NCBI GenBank assembly: GCA_002306815.1 | Contig: DBTA01000047.1 | Location: forward strand, 4,625-10,390 | DNA length: 5,766 nucleotides | Reading direction: 5' to 3' | From: Dehalococcoidia bacterium UBA1328 | Lineage (GTDB): Bacteria; Chloroflexota; Dehalococcoidia; Lucifugimonadales; Lucifugimonadaceae | Shown: one piece after another, positions 1-5,697 of the stretch | Layout of the letters: each line of letters starts with the position of its first letter | How positions within the stretch are numbered: position 1 is the first letter of the stretch | Made by a program: the position numbers and the translations under genes | Notes under the pieces: generated by a model | Databases searched by the model: none | What the model was told of the DNA's origin: nothing | What the model saw: the letters and a program-made list of their open reading frames with translations, nothing else

Positions 1-90
1 AAAAGCCTGCAGCCAAGAAGGCCGTTGCCAAAAAGCCTGCAGCCAAGAAAGCCGCTACTAAAAAGCCTGCAGCCAAGAAGAAGACCACAG
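1..90 (+). repeat. 30-bp tandem repeat encoding a KKPAAKKAxx decapeptide
   Basis: Three consecutive 30-bp units begin at 1, 31 and 61. Each opens with AAAAGCCTGCAGCCAAGAA and they diverge only in the last third. A shorter, degenerate copy (AAGAAGCCGGCAGCTAAG) follows at about 93-110. The period is exactly ten codons, so unit gain or loss would keep the reading frame and only change tail length. The array probably continues to the left of the window. Confidence 0.9.
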
Positions 91-137
91 CCAAGAAGCC
101 GGCAGCTAAGGCCGCTAGCGACTCGGGAGACAAATAA
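1..137 (+). CDS. rplM: C-terminal tail of ribosomal protein L13 (partial, 5' end outside window)
   Basis: Reading the codon frame that starts at base 3, about 44 residues are open up to a TAA at 135-137. They are almost entirely Lys, Ala and Pro, in units like KKPAAKKAxx, and end in SDSGDK. No globular L13 sequence is inside the window, so the assignment rests on context: rplM directly precedes rpsI in most bacteria, and here the stop lies one base before the S9 start. Basic Ala/Pro/Lys tails resembling histone H1 or mycobacterial HU tails are known on ribosomal proteins of some lineages. Such a tail is probably disordered and binds rRNA or other nucleic acid, which is inference. The alternative is another basic-tailed protein. 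The out-of-frame reading of this stretch, which looks like an N-terminal extension of S9, is an artefact of the repeats. Confidence 0.75.
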   Translation, partial: KPAAKKAVAKKPAAKKAATKKPAAKKKTTAKKPAAKAASDSGDK

Positions 138-138
138 G

Positions 139-534
139 TTGACAAGCCAGCAGTACTACTACGGCACAGGTCGTCGTAAGACTTCAATCGCCCGAGTTCG
201 GGTTTACAACACTCCAGGCGGTTCGACCGTAAACGGTAAGCCGATAGACGAAGTGTTCACTGTCGGTGCATGGCTTCGACAGGCAATTAGCCCGCTGGGT
301 TCTACCGGCCTTGCCGACAAGGTAACGGTCGTTGCTAAGACTCACGGCGGTGGCGGTGGTGGTCAGGCTGGTGCTTTTGCACACGGTCTGGCACGAGCTC
401 TCGTGAACATGGACGAGAACCTTCGCAAACCTCTTCGAGATGCAGGGCTTATGACTCGTGACCCCCGAATGAAGGAAAGCAAGAAGTACGGTTTGAAAAG
501 GGCTCGCAAGGCACCTCAGTACACAAAGAGGTAA
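139..534 (+). CDS. rpsI: 30S ribosomal protein S9
   Basis: A 131-residue protein, the usual S9 length. It is a small-subunit head protein whose C-terminal tail reaches the P-site tRNA. Diagnostic segments are YYGTGRRKTSIARV at about residues 7-20, GQAGAFAHGLARAL in the middle, LRDAGLMTRDPR, and the basic tail KYGLKRARKAPQYTKR, which matches the canonical QFSKR-type end. The TTG at 139 is chosen as start because it gives family-standard length and is preceded by GGGAGA at 125-130, a good Shine-Dalgarno at 8-base spacing. The longer open frame upstream is only the L13 tail read in the wrong frame. The start lies one base past the L13 stop, so the two are likely translationally coupled. One oddity is a run of six glycines before QAGA, where GGGITG or GGGISG is more usual. 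Confidence 0.97.
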   Translation: MTSQQYYYGTGRRKTSIARVRVYNTPGGSTVNGKPIDEVFTVGAWLRQAISPLGSTGLADKVTVVAKTHGGGGGGQAGAFAHGLARALVNMDENLRKPLRDAGLMTRDPRMKESKKYGLKRARKAPQYTKR

Positions 535-571
535 GTCGCTCGATTTACGGACCGATCATTTCGATCAAAAC

Positions 572-604
572 AAAAGCCCCGAACGATAAGTTCGGGGCTT
601 TTTT
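572..604. terminator. Bidirectional rho-independent terminator between rpsI and the VOC gene
   Basis: Bases 572-583 (AAAAGCCCCGAA) pair perfectly with 591-602 (TTCGGGGCTTTT), giving a 12-bp stem around a 7-base loop. On the plus strand the stem runs into a T tract ending at 604. On the minus strand the complementary arm ends in TTTT followed by G and another TTTT. It lies 38 bases after the rpsI stop and 44 bases beyond the end of the convergent VOC gene, so it can serve both transcripts. Confidence 0.93.
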
Positions 605-647
605 ATCGACTCAATTCGGCGAGATTTCGGCGTAAGTTGAGCGAATA

Positions 648-1043
648 TTATTGTTCGGTAGGTAGCTCAATTAACTGAATCAGATTTCCGCAGGTATCGT
701 GCAGCACCGCGATGGTCACTTCGCCCATCGAGGTTGGTTGTCGAGCAAACTCGACACCAAGTCCGGTAAGCCTGTCCACTTCGACAGCTACGTCGTCCAC
801 ATGGAACGACGCTGCGGGGATTCCGTCGGCGACAAGTGCATCTTTATAGGGTTTCACCGCCGGATGATCGCTAGGCTCCAACAATAGTTCGGGACCCTCA
901 GGCGAATCCTTGGAGACCACGGTTGTCCAGCGATTGTCATCCAGCGGAATATCGTGCTTGGTCGAGAAGCCCAGGACGTTGGTGTAAAAATCCAGCGCTT
1001 TGATCTGATCGTCGACGAACACACTTGTTATATAGATTCTCAA
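648..1043 (-). CDS. VOC-family (glyoxalase/bleomycin-resistance-like) protein
   Basis: About 131 residues, typical of a single-subunit VOC protein with two beta-alpha-beta-beta-beta modules. The opening MRIYITSVFVDDQIKALDFY, then VLGF, ELLLEP, SFHVDDV, a GxxF-type second module and the C-terminal DTCGNLIQLIE are characteristic. TTG at 1043 is preferred over the TTG at 1070. It gives the family-typical N-terminus and follows AGGTGG (1053-1048), a Shine-Dalgarno overlapping the stop codon of the upstream arsR-like gene. The 8-base spacing suggests translational coupling. VOC proteins include dioxygenases, isomerases and antibiotic-binding proteins, and the substrate cannot be read from the sequence. 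The first strand has Ser rather than His at the usual first metal-ligand position, so classical glyoxalase I activity is unlikely. Its pairing with an ArsR-type regulator recurs in bacteria, from recalled knowledge. Confidence 0.85.
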   Translation of the reverse strand: MRIYITSVFVDDQIKALDFYTNVLGFSTKHDIPLDDNRWTTVVSKDSPEGPELLLEPSDHPAVKPYKDALVADGIPAASFHVDDVAVEVDRLTGLGVEFARQPTSMGEVTIAVLHDTCGNLIQLIELPTEQ

Positions 1044-1051
1044 TCTTCCAC

Positions 1052-1366
1052 CTAAAAATTTGAAAGCCAACCCTGCGACAATCCCGACAAGGGAGTCGGG
1101 TGCAGTGAATGAATCTTGGTGTTACCGTTCCACTTCACTTCTATGACACCAACGTTCTCTAGAACTTGCAGATGCCGAGAAATTCCATGTCTGCTAATTC
1201 CAACGTCTTGTAGCGAAATCAGTCGAGTGCAAAGCTCGAATAACGATTGCTGATCACGCGCTAGCAACTCATCGATTATCAAGCGCCTTCTGCGATCGCT
1301 GAGTGCCTTGAAAAATCCATCCTCTGATATGCCCATGTGGCAAACAATGCAACAATATTGTTGCAT
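1052..1366 (-). CDS. ArsR-family winged-helix transcriptional regulator
   Basis: A 104-residue protein of ArsR/SmtB size. Segments are FFKALSDRRRRLIIDELLARD (about 18-38, the helix that opens ArsR domains), SLFELCTRL, and the recognition helix region GISRHGISRHLQVLENVGVI, followed by a wing (VKWNGNTKIHSL). It is expected to be a cytoplasmic dimer repressing its own promoter and the downstream VOC gene. The classical metal-binding CxC of the alpha-3 helix is absent, so it may be a non-metal sensor. ATG at 1366 is chosen because AAGGGGG lies 7 bases upstream. The internal ATG at 1336 matches typical family N-termini better but has no Shine-Dalgarno. The 10 extra residues include C5, C6, C9 and H10. 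It starts 77 bases after the prmC stop and could be transcribed from its own promoter or by read-through. Confidence 0.86.
   Translation of the reverse strand: MQQYCCIVCHMGISEDGFFKALSDRRRRLIIDELLARDQQSLFELCTRLISLQDVGISRHGISRHLQVLENVGVIEVKWNGNTKIHSLHPTPLSGLSQGWLSNF
1347..1366. promoter_or_regulatory. Perfect 20-bp palindrome at the arsR start codon (candidate operator)
   Basis: ATGCAACAATATTGTTGCAT is its own reverse complement over all 20 bases. It is AT-rich with dyad arms and centre resembling operators of dimeric ArsR/SmtB regulators. It lies exactly over the first codons of the arsR-like gene, whose ATG is one end of the palindrome. In RNA the same sequence could fold into an 8-bp stem with an AUAU loop that hides the AUG, so translational control is an alternative to operator binding. 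The symmetry is seen directly; the operator role is inferred. Confidence 0.65.
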
Positions 1367-1443
1367 CGTTAATCCCCCTTCGGTTGTCCAGTAGCCAGAG
1401 GATCAACAACAATGGCGATCGTTGAGAGGACTAATCAGTCAAT

Positions 1444-2298
1444 CTACGCATGCTCGATCGAGATGCACCTTGTCAGTCCTGCCAGGTCGGTTAGAAAAGA
1501 TATTCCAGCGTGAGGGAAAGTTCCGCGCGCCAATTTCATGACGGCTTCTTCGATCGGTGGGTCGATTTCAACAAATGCGGCACTCGCCGTCGGCTTAATC
1601 TTCTCAGCGATTCCTTCAAATAGCGGTCTTATCACGTTAAGACCGTCATGACCGCCGTCCAGCGCCAAATTAGGCTCTCTAGTCACCTCAGCCTGAAGCG
1701 AAGACATTGCACTGGAGAGTATGTAAGGCGGATTCGATAGGATCACATCGAACTGACCACTCAGAGGATCGAGGAGGTCACCTTCATGCAAGACGAGTTC
1801 AGCACCGAGATCGTCAGCGTTTTGTTTAGCGACCCCGAGGGCACCGGAAGATATATCGGTGGCATGAATTTCGGTCGCAGGCATTTCCAGGGCGAGTGAA
1901 ATTGCAATTGCGCCCGATCCCGTACATATGTCAGCGATTCGTGGATTATCTATCTCGCGGTCGCGAACAAACGAGAGTGCCTGGGTGACGAGCTGCTCCG
2001 ATTCGGGGCGGGGGATCAGAACTGTTTCGCTCACGCTGAACCGTCGCCGGTAGAACTCGGTTGAACCAGTTATGTACTGAAGAGGCTCGCGTGCTTCCCG
2101 TCGCGTAACGTGGTCCTCGAGGATTTCGAGCTTGTCTTCCGGTGGTTGTTCTTGAAGCATACCAAGTTGTTCAGTTGCCGACCAGTCGAACGCAGCGCGT
2201 ACCAAGAGCCGAGCATCAACACCCGCGTCTTCTACTCCGGCGGAGGCAAGTCGTTCGGTTATTGAGCGTATTAGTGTTGAGACGGTTTCAGTATTCAT
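1444..2298 (-). CDS. prmC: Release factor glutamine N5-methyltransferase
   Basis: 284 residues, normal for PrmC (HemK). The enzyme transfers a methyl group from S-adenosylmethionine to the glutamine of the GGQ loop of RF1 and RF2, raising termination efficiency. An N-terminal helical substrate-recognition domain (about 1-75) leads into REPLQYITGSTEFY (70-83) and LIPRPESEQLV, the family linker. Then come the SAM-binding motif DICTGSGAIAISLA (123-136) and the catalytic SNPPY (188-192), whose NPPY grips the glutamine amide. ALDGGHDGL (212-220) is also family-typical. The ATG at 2298 fits the usual N-terminus, although no clear Shine-Dalgarno precedes it. The substrate gene prfA is immediately upstream on the same strand, but the two are separated by 246 bases rather than nearly abutting, as is common elsewhere. 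Confidence 0.96.
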   Translation of the reverse strand: MNTETVSTLIRSITERLASAGVEDAGVDARLLVRAAFDWSATEQLGMLQEQPPEDKLEILEDHVTRREAREPLQYITGSTEFYRRRFSVSETVLIPRPESEQLVTQALSFVRDREIDNPRIADICTGSGAIAISLALEMPATEIHATDISSGALGVAKQNADDLGAELVLHEGDLLDPLSGQFDVILSNPPYILSSAMSSLQAEVTREPNLALDGGHDGLNVIRPLFEGIAEKIKPTASAAFVEIDPPIEEAVMKLARGTFPHAGISFLTDLAGLTRCISIEHA

Positions 2299-2348
2299 TT
2301 TGAATAGTTGGGTCGAAGTCGTCCCTGTCGTCCTTCGAGTGCCTCAGG

Positions 2349-2376
2349 ATTACACTTGGTAAATCATCTGGCGCAA
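2349..2376 (-). promoter_or_regulatory. Possible prmC promoter
   Basis: On the minus strand TTGCGC (2376-2371) and TGTAAT (2354-2349) are separated by 16 bases. The -10 matches the consensus at five of six positions and the -35 at only three. Transcription would begin near 2341, giving a leader of about 43 bases before the prmC ATG. The wide prfA-prmC gap makes a separate promoter reasonable, but the match is modest. Confidence 0.3.
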
Positions 2377-2383
2377 GCGTTGT

Positions 2384-2417
2384 GTCATGCTGAACTTGAT
2401 TCAGTATCCCGCATGAC
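2384..2417. repeat. REP-like intergenic inverted repeat
   Basis: Outer arms GTCATGC (2384-2390) and GCATGAC (2411-2417) are exact inverted repeats. Inside, CTGAA (2390-2394) and TTCAG (2400-2404) form a second small stem around CTTGA. The core CTGAACTTGATTCAG resembles dispersed intergenic repeats of the TCATxCTGAACTTGxTTCAG type that I recall from many bacterial genomes. Only one copy is visible here, so its repetitive nature is inferred. It sits in the 246-base spacer between prfA and prmC, where it may stabilise or end the prfA transcript. I see no gene or RNA in the rest of that spacer. Confidence 0.6.
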
Positions 2418-2544
2418 CTGAGAGTTTGGTCACTGATCGGACCTTTCGTACGGGGCTCAGGATGGTGTGATGTGAGTCACGCCCGGGAAGACGTGAAGCT
2501 CAGGAGAGGCAATGTCCTTGGGGTATCTATCTCCAAACCGAGGA

Positions 2545-3627
2545 CTAGTCGCCCAAGGCAGCTAGCTTTCGGGCCTGTTCTTCCTGGAGGAGTGCTTCGA
2601 TAAATTCATCTAAATCGCCACCCATCACGTTCTGCATTTGGTGGCTGGTGTAGCTTATCCGGTGGTCGGTGATCCGTGATTGTGGGAAGTTGTAAGTGCG
2701 AATCTTCTCTGATCGATCACCGGTACCGATCTGCGCTTTTCGGTTTGCGGATACCTCTTCCTGTCGCTTACGAAGTTCAATGTCCCAGACTCTGGAGCGT
2801 AAAATTTCCATTGCCTGAAGCTTGTTCTGAAGCTGAGATCGCTCGTTCTGACATTGAACGACTAATCCTGTTGGCTCGTGGGTGATTCGGATCGCTGTGG
2901 CAACCTTGTTGACGTTCTGTCCGCCTGCGCCACCAGAGTGAAAAACGTCGATCTTTAAATCGTTCTCATTAATTACAACGTCGACTTCTTCGGCTTTAGG
3001 TAGCACGGCAACAGTCGCAGTCGAGGTGTGGATGCGTCCCTGAGATTCCGTCGTAGGAACCCTCTGGACCCGGTGTACTCCGCTTTCGAGGTGAAGTCGT
3101 TGATAGGCACCCTCACCTTCGATTTCGAAAGTGACTTCCTTGATGCCGCCCACACCCGTAGCGTTTTCGCTAAGTACCTTCATCTTCCACTTCCGACGTT
3201 CGGCGTAGCGCTGATAGATGCGGAAAACTTCGGCAGCGAACAGTCCTGCTTCATCACCACCGGCACCTGCACGGATTTCAACGACCGCGTCAGCGTGTTC
3301 TGTCTCATCCTTCGGCAACAGTTCAAGCTTGATATCGTTAGTCAGAGTTTCGAGCTTTTCCTTTAGCTCGCCCGCTTCCATATTCACCATTTCGAGAACT
3401 TCGGGATCGTTCTCTTCAACGATCATCTCTTCAGCCTCTTCGAGGTCGTTCTGGGCGCGCGTTATTTTGTTCCAGAGCTCAACGACATGCTGGAGCTGGC
3501 TGTACTCGCGACCGAGGCGTCGAATAGTGTTCGGGTCAGACGCCGTTTCGGGCAACGACATTAGCCGCTCGACCTCGCTGTGGCGGTCGGCGATTTCCTT
3601 CAGGCGGTCTTCCATTGATTGCTGCAT
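2545..3627 (-). CDS. prfA: Peptide chain release factor 1 (RF1)
   Basis: 360 residues, the normal RF1 length. It recognises UAA and UAG in the ribosomal A site and triggers peptide release. The N-terminal helical domain (1-105) precedes VEIRAGAGGDEA (116-127). The anticodon-mimicking loop PTT is at 191-193, a PxT form that marks RF1, as RF2 has SPF. The catalytic loop SGGAGGQNVNK (231-241) carries Q237, the residue methylated by PrmC. HTSTATVAVLP and ERSQLQNK are further family signatures. ATG at 3627 is used, but neither it nor the in-frame ATG at 3615 (MEDRLKEIADRH, closer to a typical RF1 N-terminus) has a clear Shine-Dalgarno, so the start is uncertain by four residues. It follows hisS after 82 bases. 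The sequence is intact with no missing key residue. Confidence 0.97.
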   Translation of the reverse strand: MQQSMEDRLKEIADRHSEVERLMSLPETASDPNTIRRLGREYSQLQHVVELWNKITRAQNDLEEAEEMIVEENDPEVLEMVNMEAGELKEKLETLTNDIKLELLPKDETEHADAVVEIRAGAGGDEAGLFAAEVFRIYQRYAERRKWKMKVLSENATGVGGIKEVTFEIEGEGAYQRLHLESGVHRVQRVPTTESQGRIHTSTATVAVLPKAEEVDVVINENDLKIDVFHSGGAGGQNVNKVATAIRITHEPTGLVVQCQNERSQLQNKLQAMEILRSRVWDIELRKRQEEVSANRKAQIGTGDRSEKIRTYNFPQSRITDHRISYTSHQMQNVMGGDLDEFIEALLQEEQARKLAALGD

Positions 3628-3661
3628 AGTGTGAGATTACCAGTAAGTGCTATCGGTGCGG

Positions 3662-3706
3662 AAACTTTGAGAAAAAGTTTAGGAAAGTCGAATTTGTATT
3701 TCGACT
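3662..3706 (-). other. Two tandem hairpins in the hisS-prfA gap
   Basis: On the minus strand, just past the hisS stop, AGTCGAA and TTCGACT (3706-3700 and 3692-3686) form a 7-bp stem with a 7-base loop. Next, AAACTTT and AAAGTTT (3680-3674 and 3668-3662) form a perfect 7-bp stem with loop TTCTC. Neither is followed by a clean U tract, so they are not convincing terminators. They may protect the hisS 3' end or modulate read-through into prfA. The function is unproven. Confidence 0.4.
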
Positions 3707-3709
3707 CAG

Positions 3710-4993
3710 CTACCGGTCGCCAACAGAGCGAACATGCGCAGCAATTGCGTTGGCGTCGAGTGCCACTTCGGTCTGTTCTCCACCTTGCGAAAGGCTCTTC
3801 ACAGACGCAACGCCACTTTCGACTTCGCGATCACCGAGGATGACGACGTTGGATGCGTTCTGTTTGTTGGCGTATCGCATTTGCGCTTTCATCGATCTGC
3901 TCGGTGCAAGCACAGTAGCAACGTTGGCTGCTCGCAAGGAAGTCGCCAGATTGGCTGCTGCAGCGCCAGCTCCACCAAGAGCTACAATCACGACATCAGG
4001 TCCCGCGGGCGTACCTACGAGGACTTCCTGCTTCTTGATCTCGAGGATCATTCGTTCTATCCCCGATCCGAAACCGATGGCCGGCGTTTCCTGACCACCA
4101 ATGATGCCAATCAAGGGGTCGTATCGCCCGCCAGCAAGCAGAGTCCCCTGACCGCCAGCATCAACAGGCTCATACTCGAAAACCGTTCTGTTGTAATAGT
4201 CGAGACCACGGACGAGTCGGTGGTCAATGTTGTAGTCAAAATCCTGATAGACGCTCTTCAGGTTGTCCAGGAGACTGAGGAGAATGTCCCAGTGCTCCTT
4301 GGTCTCACCTCCAATGTAGTCGACTGATTTCGGTGCAGCTTCGGCGAGGGCCCGCGTTTCTATTGCCTTCGAGTCAAGTACTCGAAGCGGGGCGCGCTTT
4401 AGTCGATCTCGATCGAGCTTTGGTAACTCGTTGGCGTGCTCAGTGAAGTACTTATCTAGATCGGAAATGTAGTCAAATCTACCTTCAGGGTCTCCAAGAC
4501 TGTTCAACCGCAAGGTGACGTTTTTGATCCCGAGATCGGAGATATATTTCCACCCAAGTTCGATTACTTCGGCGTCTACTTGCGGGTTTGGATCACCTAT
4601 TGCCTCACAGCCGAACTGGTGGTGCTGTCGTACTCGGCCAGCCTGAGGACGCTCGTAACGAAACATCGGAGCCATATAGAACATGCGTACCGGCTGCGGC
4701 TCGTTGTCAAGACCATTCTCGATGTAAGCGCGGCACACCGACGCCGTGCCTTCGGGGCGAAGTGTGATGTTATCGCCACCGTGATCTTCAAACGAATACA
4801 TCTCTTTTTGAACTATGTCAGTTTCATCACCGACTCCTCGCTGGAAGAGATTCGTGTATTCGAAAGTTGGTGTATCGATTCTCCGGTATCCGAATTGTGT
4901 TGCTACTTTGTTTGCAGTGGCGTAAACGTGCGCCCAGTAAGGCTGATCTTCGGGCAGTATGTCGGCGGTGCCGCGGGGGCGCTTGAAGTTCAT
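3710..4993 (-). CDS. hisS: Histidyl-tRNA synthetase
   Basis: 427 residues, the usual size for a bacterial class II HisRS, which charges tRNA-His in the cytoplasm as a homodimer. FKRPRGTADILP at 3-14 is the family N-terminus. TLRPEGT (77-83) is followed by class II motif 2, MFRYERPQAGRVRQHHQFGCE (about 109-130). The histidine-binding loop LVRGLDYYNRTVFEY is at 260-274, GGRYD at 288-292, and motif 3 AIGFGSGIERMIL at 305-317. Residues 332-425 form the C-terminal anticodon-binding alpha/beta domain. ATG at 4993 gives the conserved N-terminus; only a weak AAGAGA lies upstream. The HisS-type motifs and full-length C-terminal domain argue against the HisZ paralogue. It is the first gene of the minus-strand series hisS, prfA, prmC. 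A leader hairpin and weak promoter lie upstream. Confidence 0.97.
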   Translation of the reverse strand: MNFKRPRGTADILPEDQPYWAHVYATANKVATQFGYRRIDTPTFEYTNLFQRGVGDETDIVQKEMYSFEDHGGDNITLRPEGTASVCRAYIENGLDNEPQPVRMFYMAPMFRYERPQAGRVRQHHQFGCEAIGDPNPQVDAEVIELGWKYISDLGIKNVTLRLNSLGDPEGRFDYISDLDKYFTEHANELPKLDRDRLKRAPLRVLDSKAIETRALAEAAPKSVDYIGGETKEHWDILLSLLDNLKSVYQDFDYNIDHRLVRGLDYYNRTVFEYEPVDAGGQGTLLAGGRYDPLIGIIGGQETPAIGFGSGIERMILEIKKQEVLVGTPAGPDVVIVALGGAGAAAANLATSLRAANVATVLAPSRSMKAQMRYANKQNASNVVILGDREVESGVASVKSLSQGGEQTEVALDANAIAAHVRSVGDR

Positions 4994-5020
4994 GTGTTTG
5001 ATTGTCTCTTAAATCACGGC

Positions 5021-5042
5021 GCCAGCACACAATTGCGCTGGC
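5021..5042 (-). promoter_or_regulatory. Hairpin in the hisS 5' leader
   Basis: On the minus strand GCCAGCGCA (5042-5034) pairs with TGTGCTGGC (5029-5021), a 9-bp stem with one G.U pair and an ATTG loop. It ends 27 bases before the hisS ATG and has no U tract after it. It could stabilise the transcript or bind a regulator. It does not show the parts of a T-box riboswitch. Confidence 0.45.
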
Positions 5043-5053
5043 AACGTAACCAA

Positions 5054-5084
5054 ATTATGCGGTTGAAATGAATCCCAAAGTCAG
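5054..5084 (-). promoter_or_regulatory. Possible hisS promoter
   Basis: CATAAT (5059-5054) matches the -10 consensus at five of six bases. CTGACT (5084-5079) matches the -35 at four, but the spacer is 19 bases, which is long. Transcription would begin just ahead of the leader hairpin at 5042-5021, a sensible arrangement. Confidence 0.3.
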
Positions 5085-5129
5085 TCGACGTGTGTTCTCC
5101 ATATTATGTGACAGCGTTCCTTCAACGAA

Positions 5130-5360
5130 TTGGATCTTGGCAGTTTCAGGCGTAGGAGTGGGGGCTGGTGTAGAAGTGGGAGGCCCTCAGTCAGGGCGTG
5201 CTTGATTATTGATGTTCTGGCTTTGCTCTGCGACGATTCGCCAGATTGCGACCTGAAATCTCACGAATCTGATTCACTGATCACTGTTGATGGAGGTCAT
5301 CTGACAAAGAGCGGTGCGCAAAGGCTTGCAGATCGCTTGCCCATTTCATTATTTCGTTGA
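5130..5360 (+). pseudogene. Remnant of an SGNH-type acyltransferase/hydrolase C-terminus
   Basis: The open frame ends with IIDVLALLC (from about 5205), a Cys- and Asp-rich turn (DDSPDCDL), and ITVDGGHLTKSGAQRLADRL before the TGA at 5358. This order, ID near a cysteine pair and then DGGHLTxxGAxRLA, matches the end of SGNH (GDSL) domains, where the Asp and His of DxxH complete the catalytic triad. Such domains occur as free hydrolases or fused behind OafA-type acyltransferase membrane domains. The preceding residues, rich in Arg, Gly and Ser, do not look like that fold, and an in-frame TGA at 5109-5111 blocks extension. The catalytic Ser block and the rest of the domain are missing. No promoter or Shine-Dalgarno supports expression from the TTG at 5130. 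It is most likely a decayed or 5'-truncated gene on the opposite strand from its neighbours. Confidence 0.5.
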
Positions 5361-5650
5361 TCAAAATTATAAGTTTCAGAATGTAATCTTAAAAGCTCCA
5401 ATACAGTTTTCTAGCGAACGTGATTTACCGCAAGAGTGTTTATTACATTATGAGACTGAGAAGAACGATCTAGATGGAAACGCTTAGATGGAAATCAGAA
5501 CAGGCTTAACTAAGCTTCTGCGAACCTATTGCTAACTCAGCACCCTGACCCCCCACTATCTATTCGTCTTAGTGCGTGGCGAGTATCGGCGACCCTTTGC
5601 ACACGAACTCAAATAGGGCATTTATTTGGTGCTATTGGGTCAACTTCGCG
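5361..5650. other. Noncoding spacer with no recognisable gene
   Basis: No credible coding frame or structural RNA is visible on either strand between the SGNH remnant and the tRNA terminator. The first half is noticeably more AT-rich than the surrounding genes. One 10-bp direct repeat, TAGATGGAAA, occurs at 5471-5480 and 5485-5494. The stretch is consistent with degraded sequence continuing the remnant on its left. Confidence 0.5.
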
Positions 5651-5678
5651 AAAAGCCCCCACATTTCTGTGAGGGCTT
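5651..5678 (-). terminator. Terminator downstream of tRNA-Gly
   Basis: On the minus strand AAGCCCTCACA (5678-5668) pairs with TGTGGGGGCTT (5663-5653) in an 11-bp stem with one G.U pair. A GAAA tetraloop closes it, and TTTT lies at its 3' foot. It begins 19 bases after the encoded CCA of the tRNA. Confidence 0.85.
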
Positions 5679-5697
5679 CTTCAGTTTGATTTACGTT

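Noticed and set aside
25..138. Apparent 38-residue N-terminal extension of S9 from a TTG at 25
   Set aside because: It is the Lys/Ala/Pro repeat tail of the upstream gene read in the wrong frame. The real S9 start at 139 has a Shine-Dalgarno and gives the standard length.
1044..1070. Longer VOC start at TTG 1070
   Set aside because: It adds nine residues that overlap the arsR coding end. The TTG at 1043 has AGGTGG just upstream and gives the family-typical MRIYITSVFVDDQ start.
2500..2544. Possible prfA terminator formed by CCTCGGTTTGG and CCCCAAGG on the minus strand
   Set aside because: Pairing is broken by mismatches and no U tract follows, so it does not qualify as a terminator.
3028..3634. 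Plus-strand open frames of 112 and 138 codons opposite prfA
   Set aside because: They are antisense shadows of a fully conserved RF1, with low-complexity Ser/Arg composition and no ribosome binding site.
3734..5071. Plus-strand open frames of 197, 114 and 163 codons opposite hisS
   Set aside because: They are antisense shadows of a complete HisRS and resemble no protein family.
4994..5110. T-box riboswitch upstream of hisS
   Set aside because: Only one hairpin is present. No specifier stem, T-box consensus or terminator/antiterminator pair can be seen.
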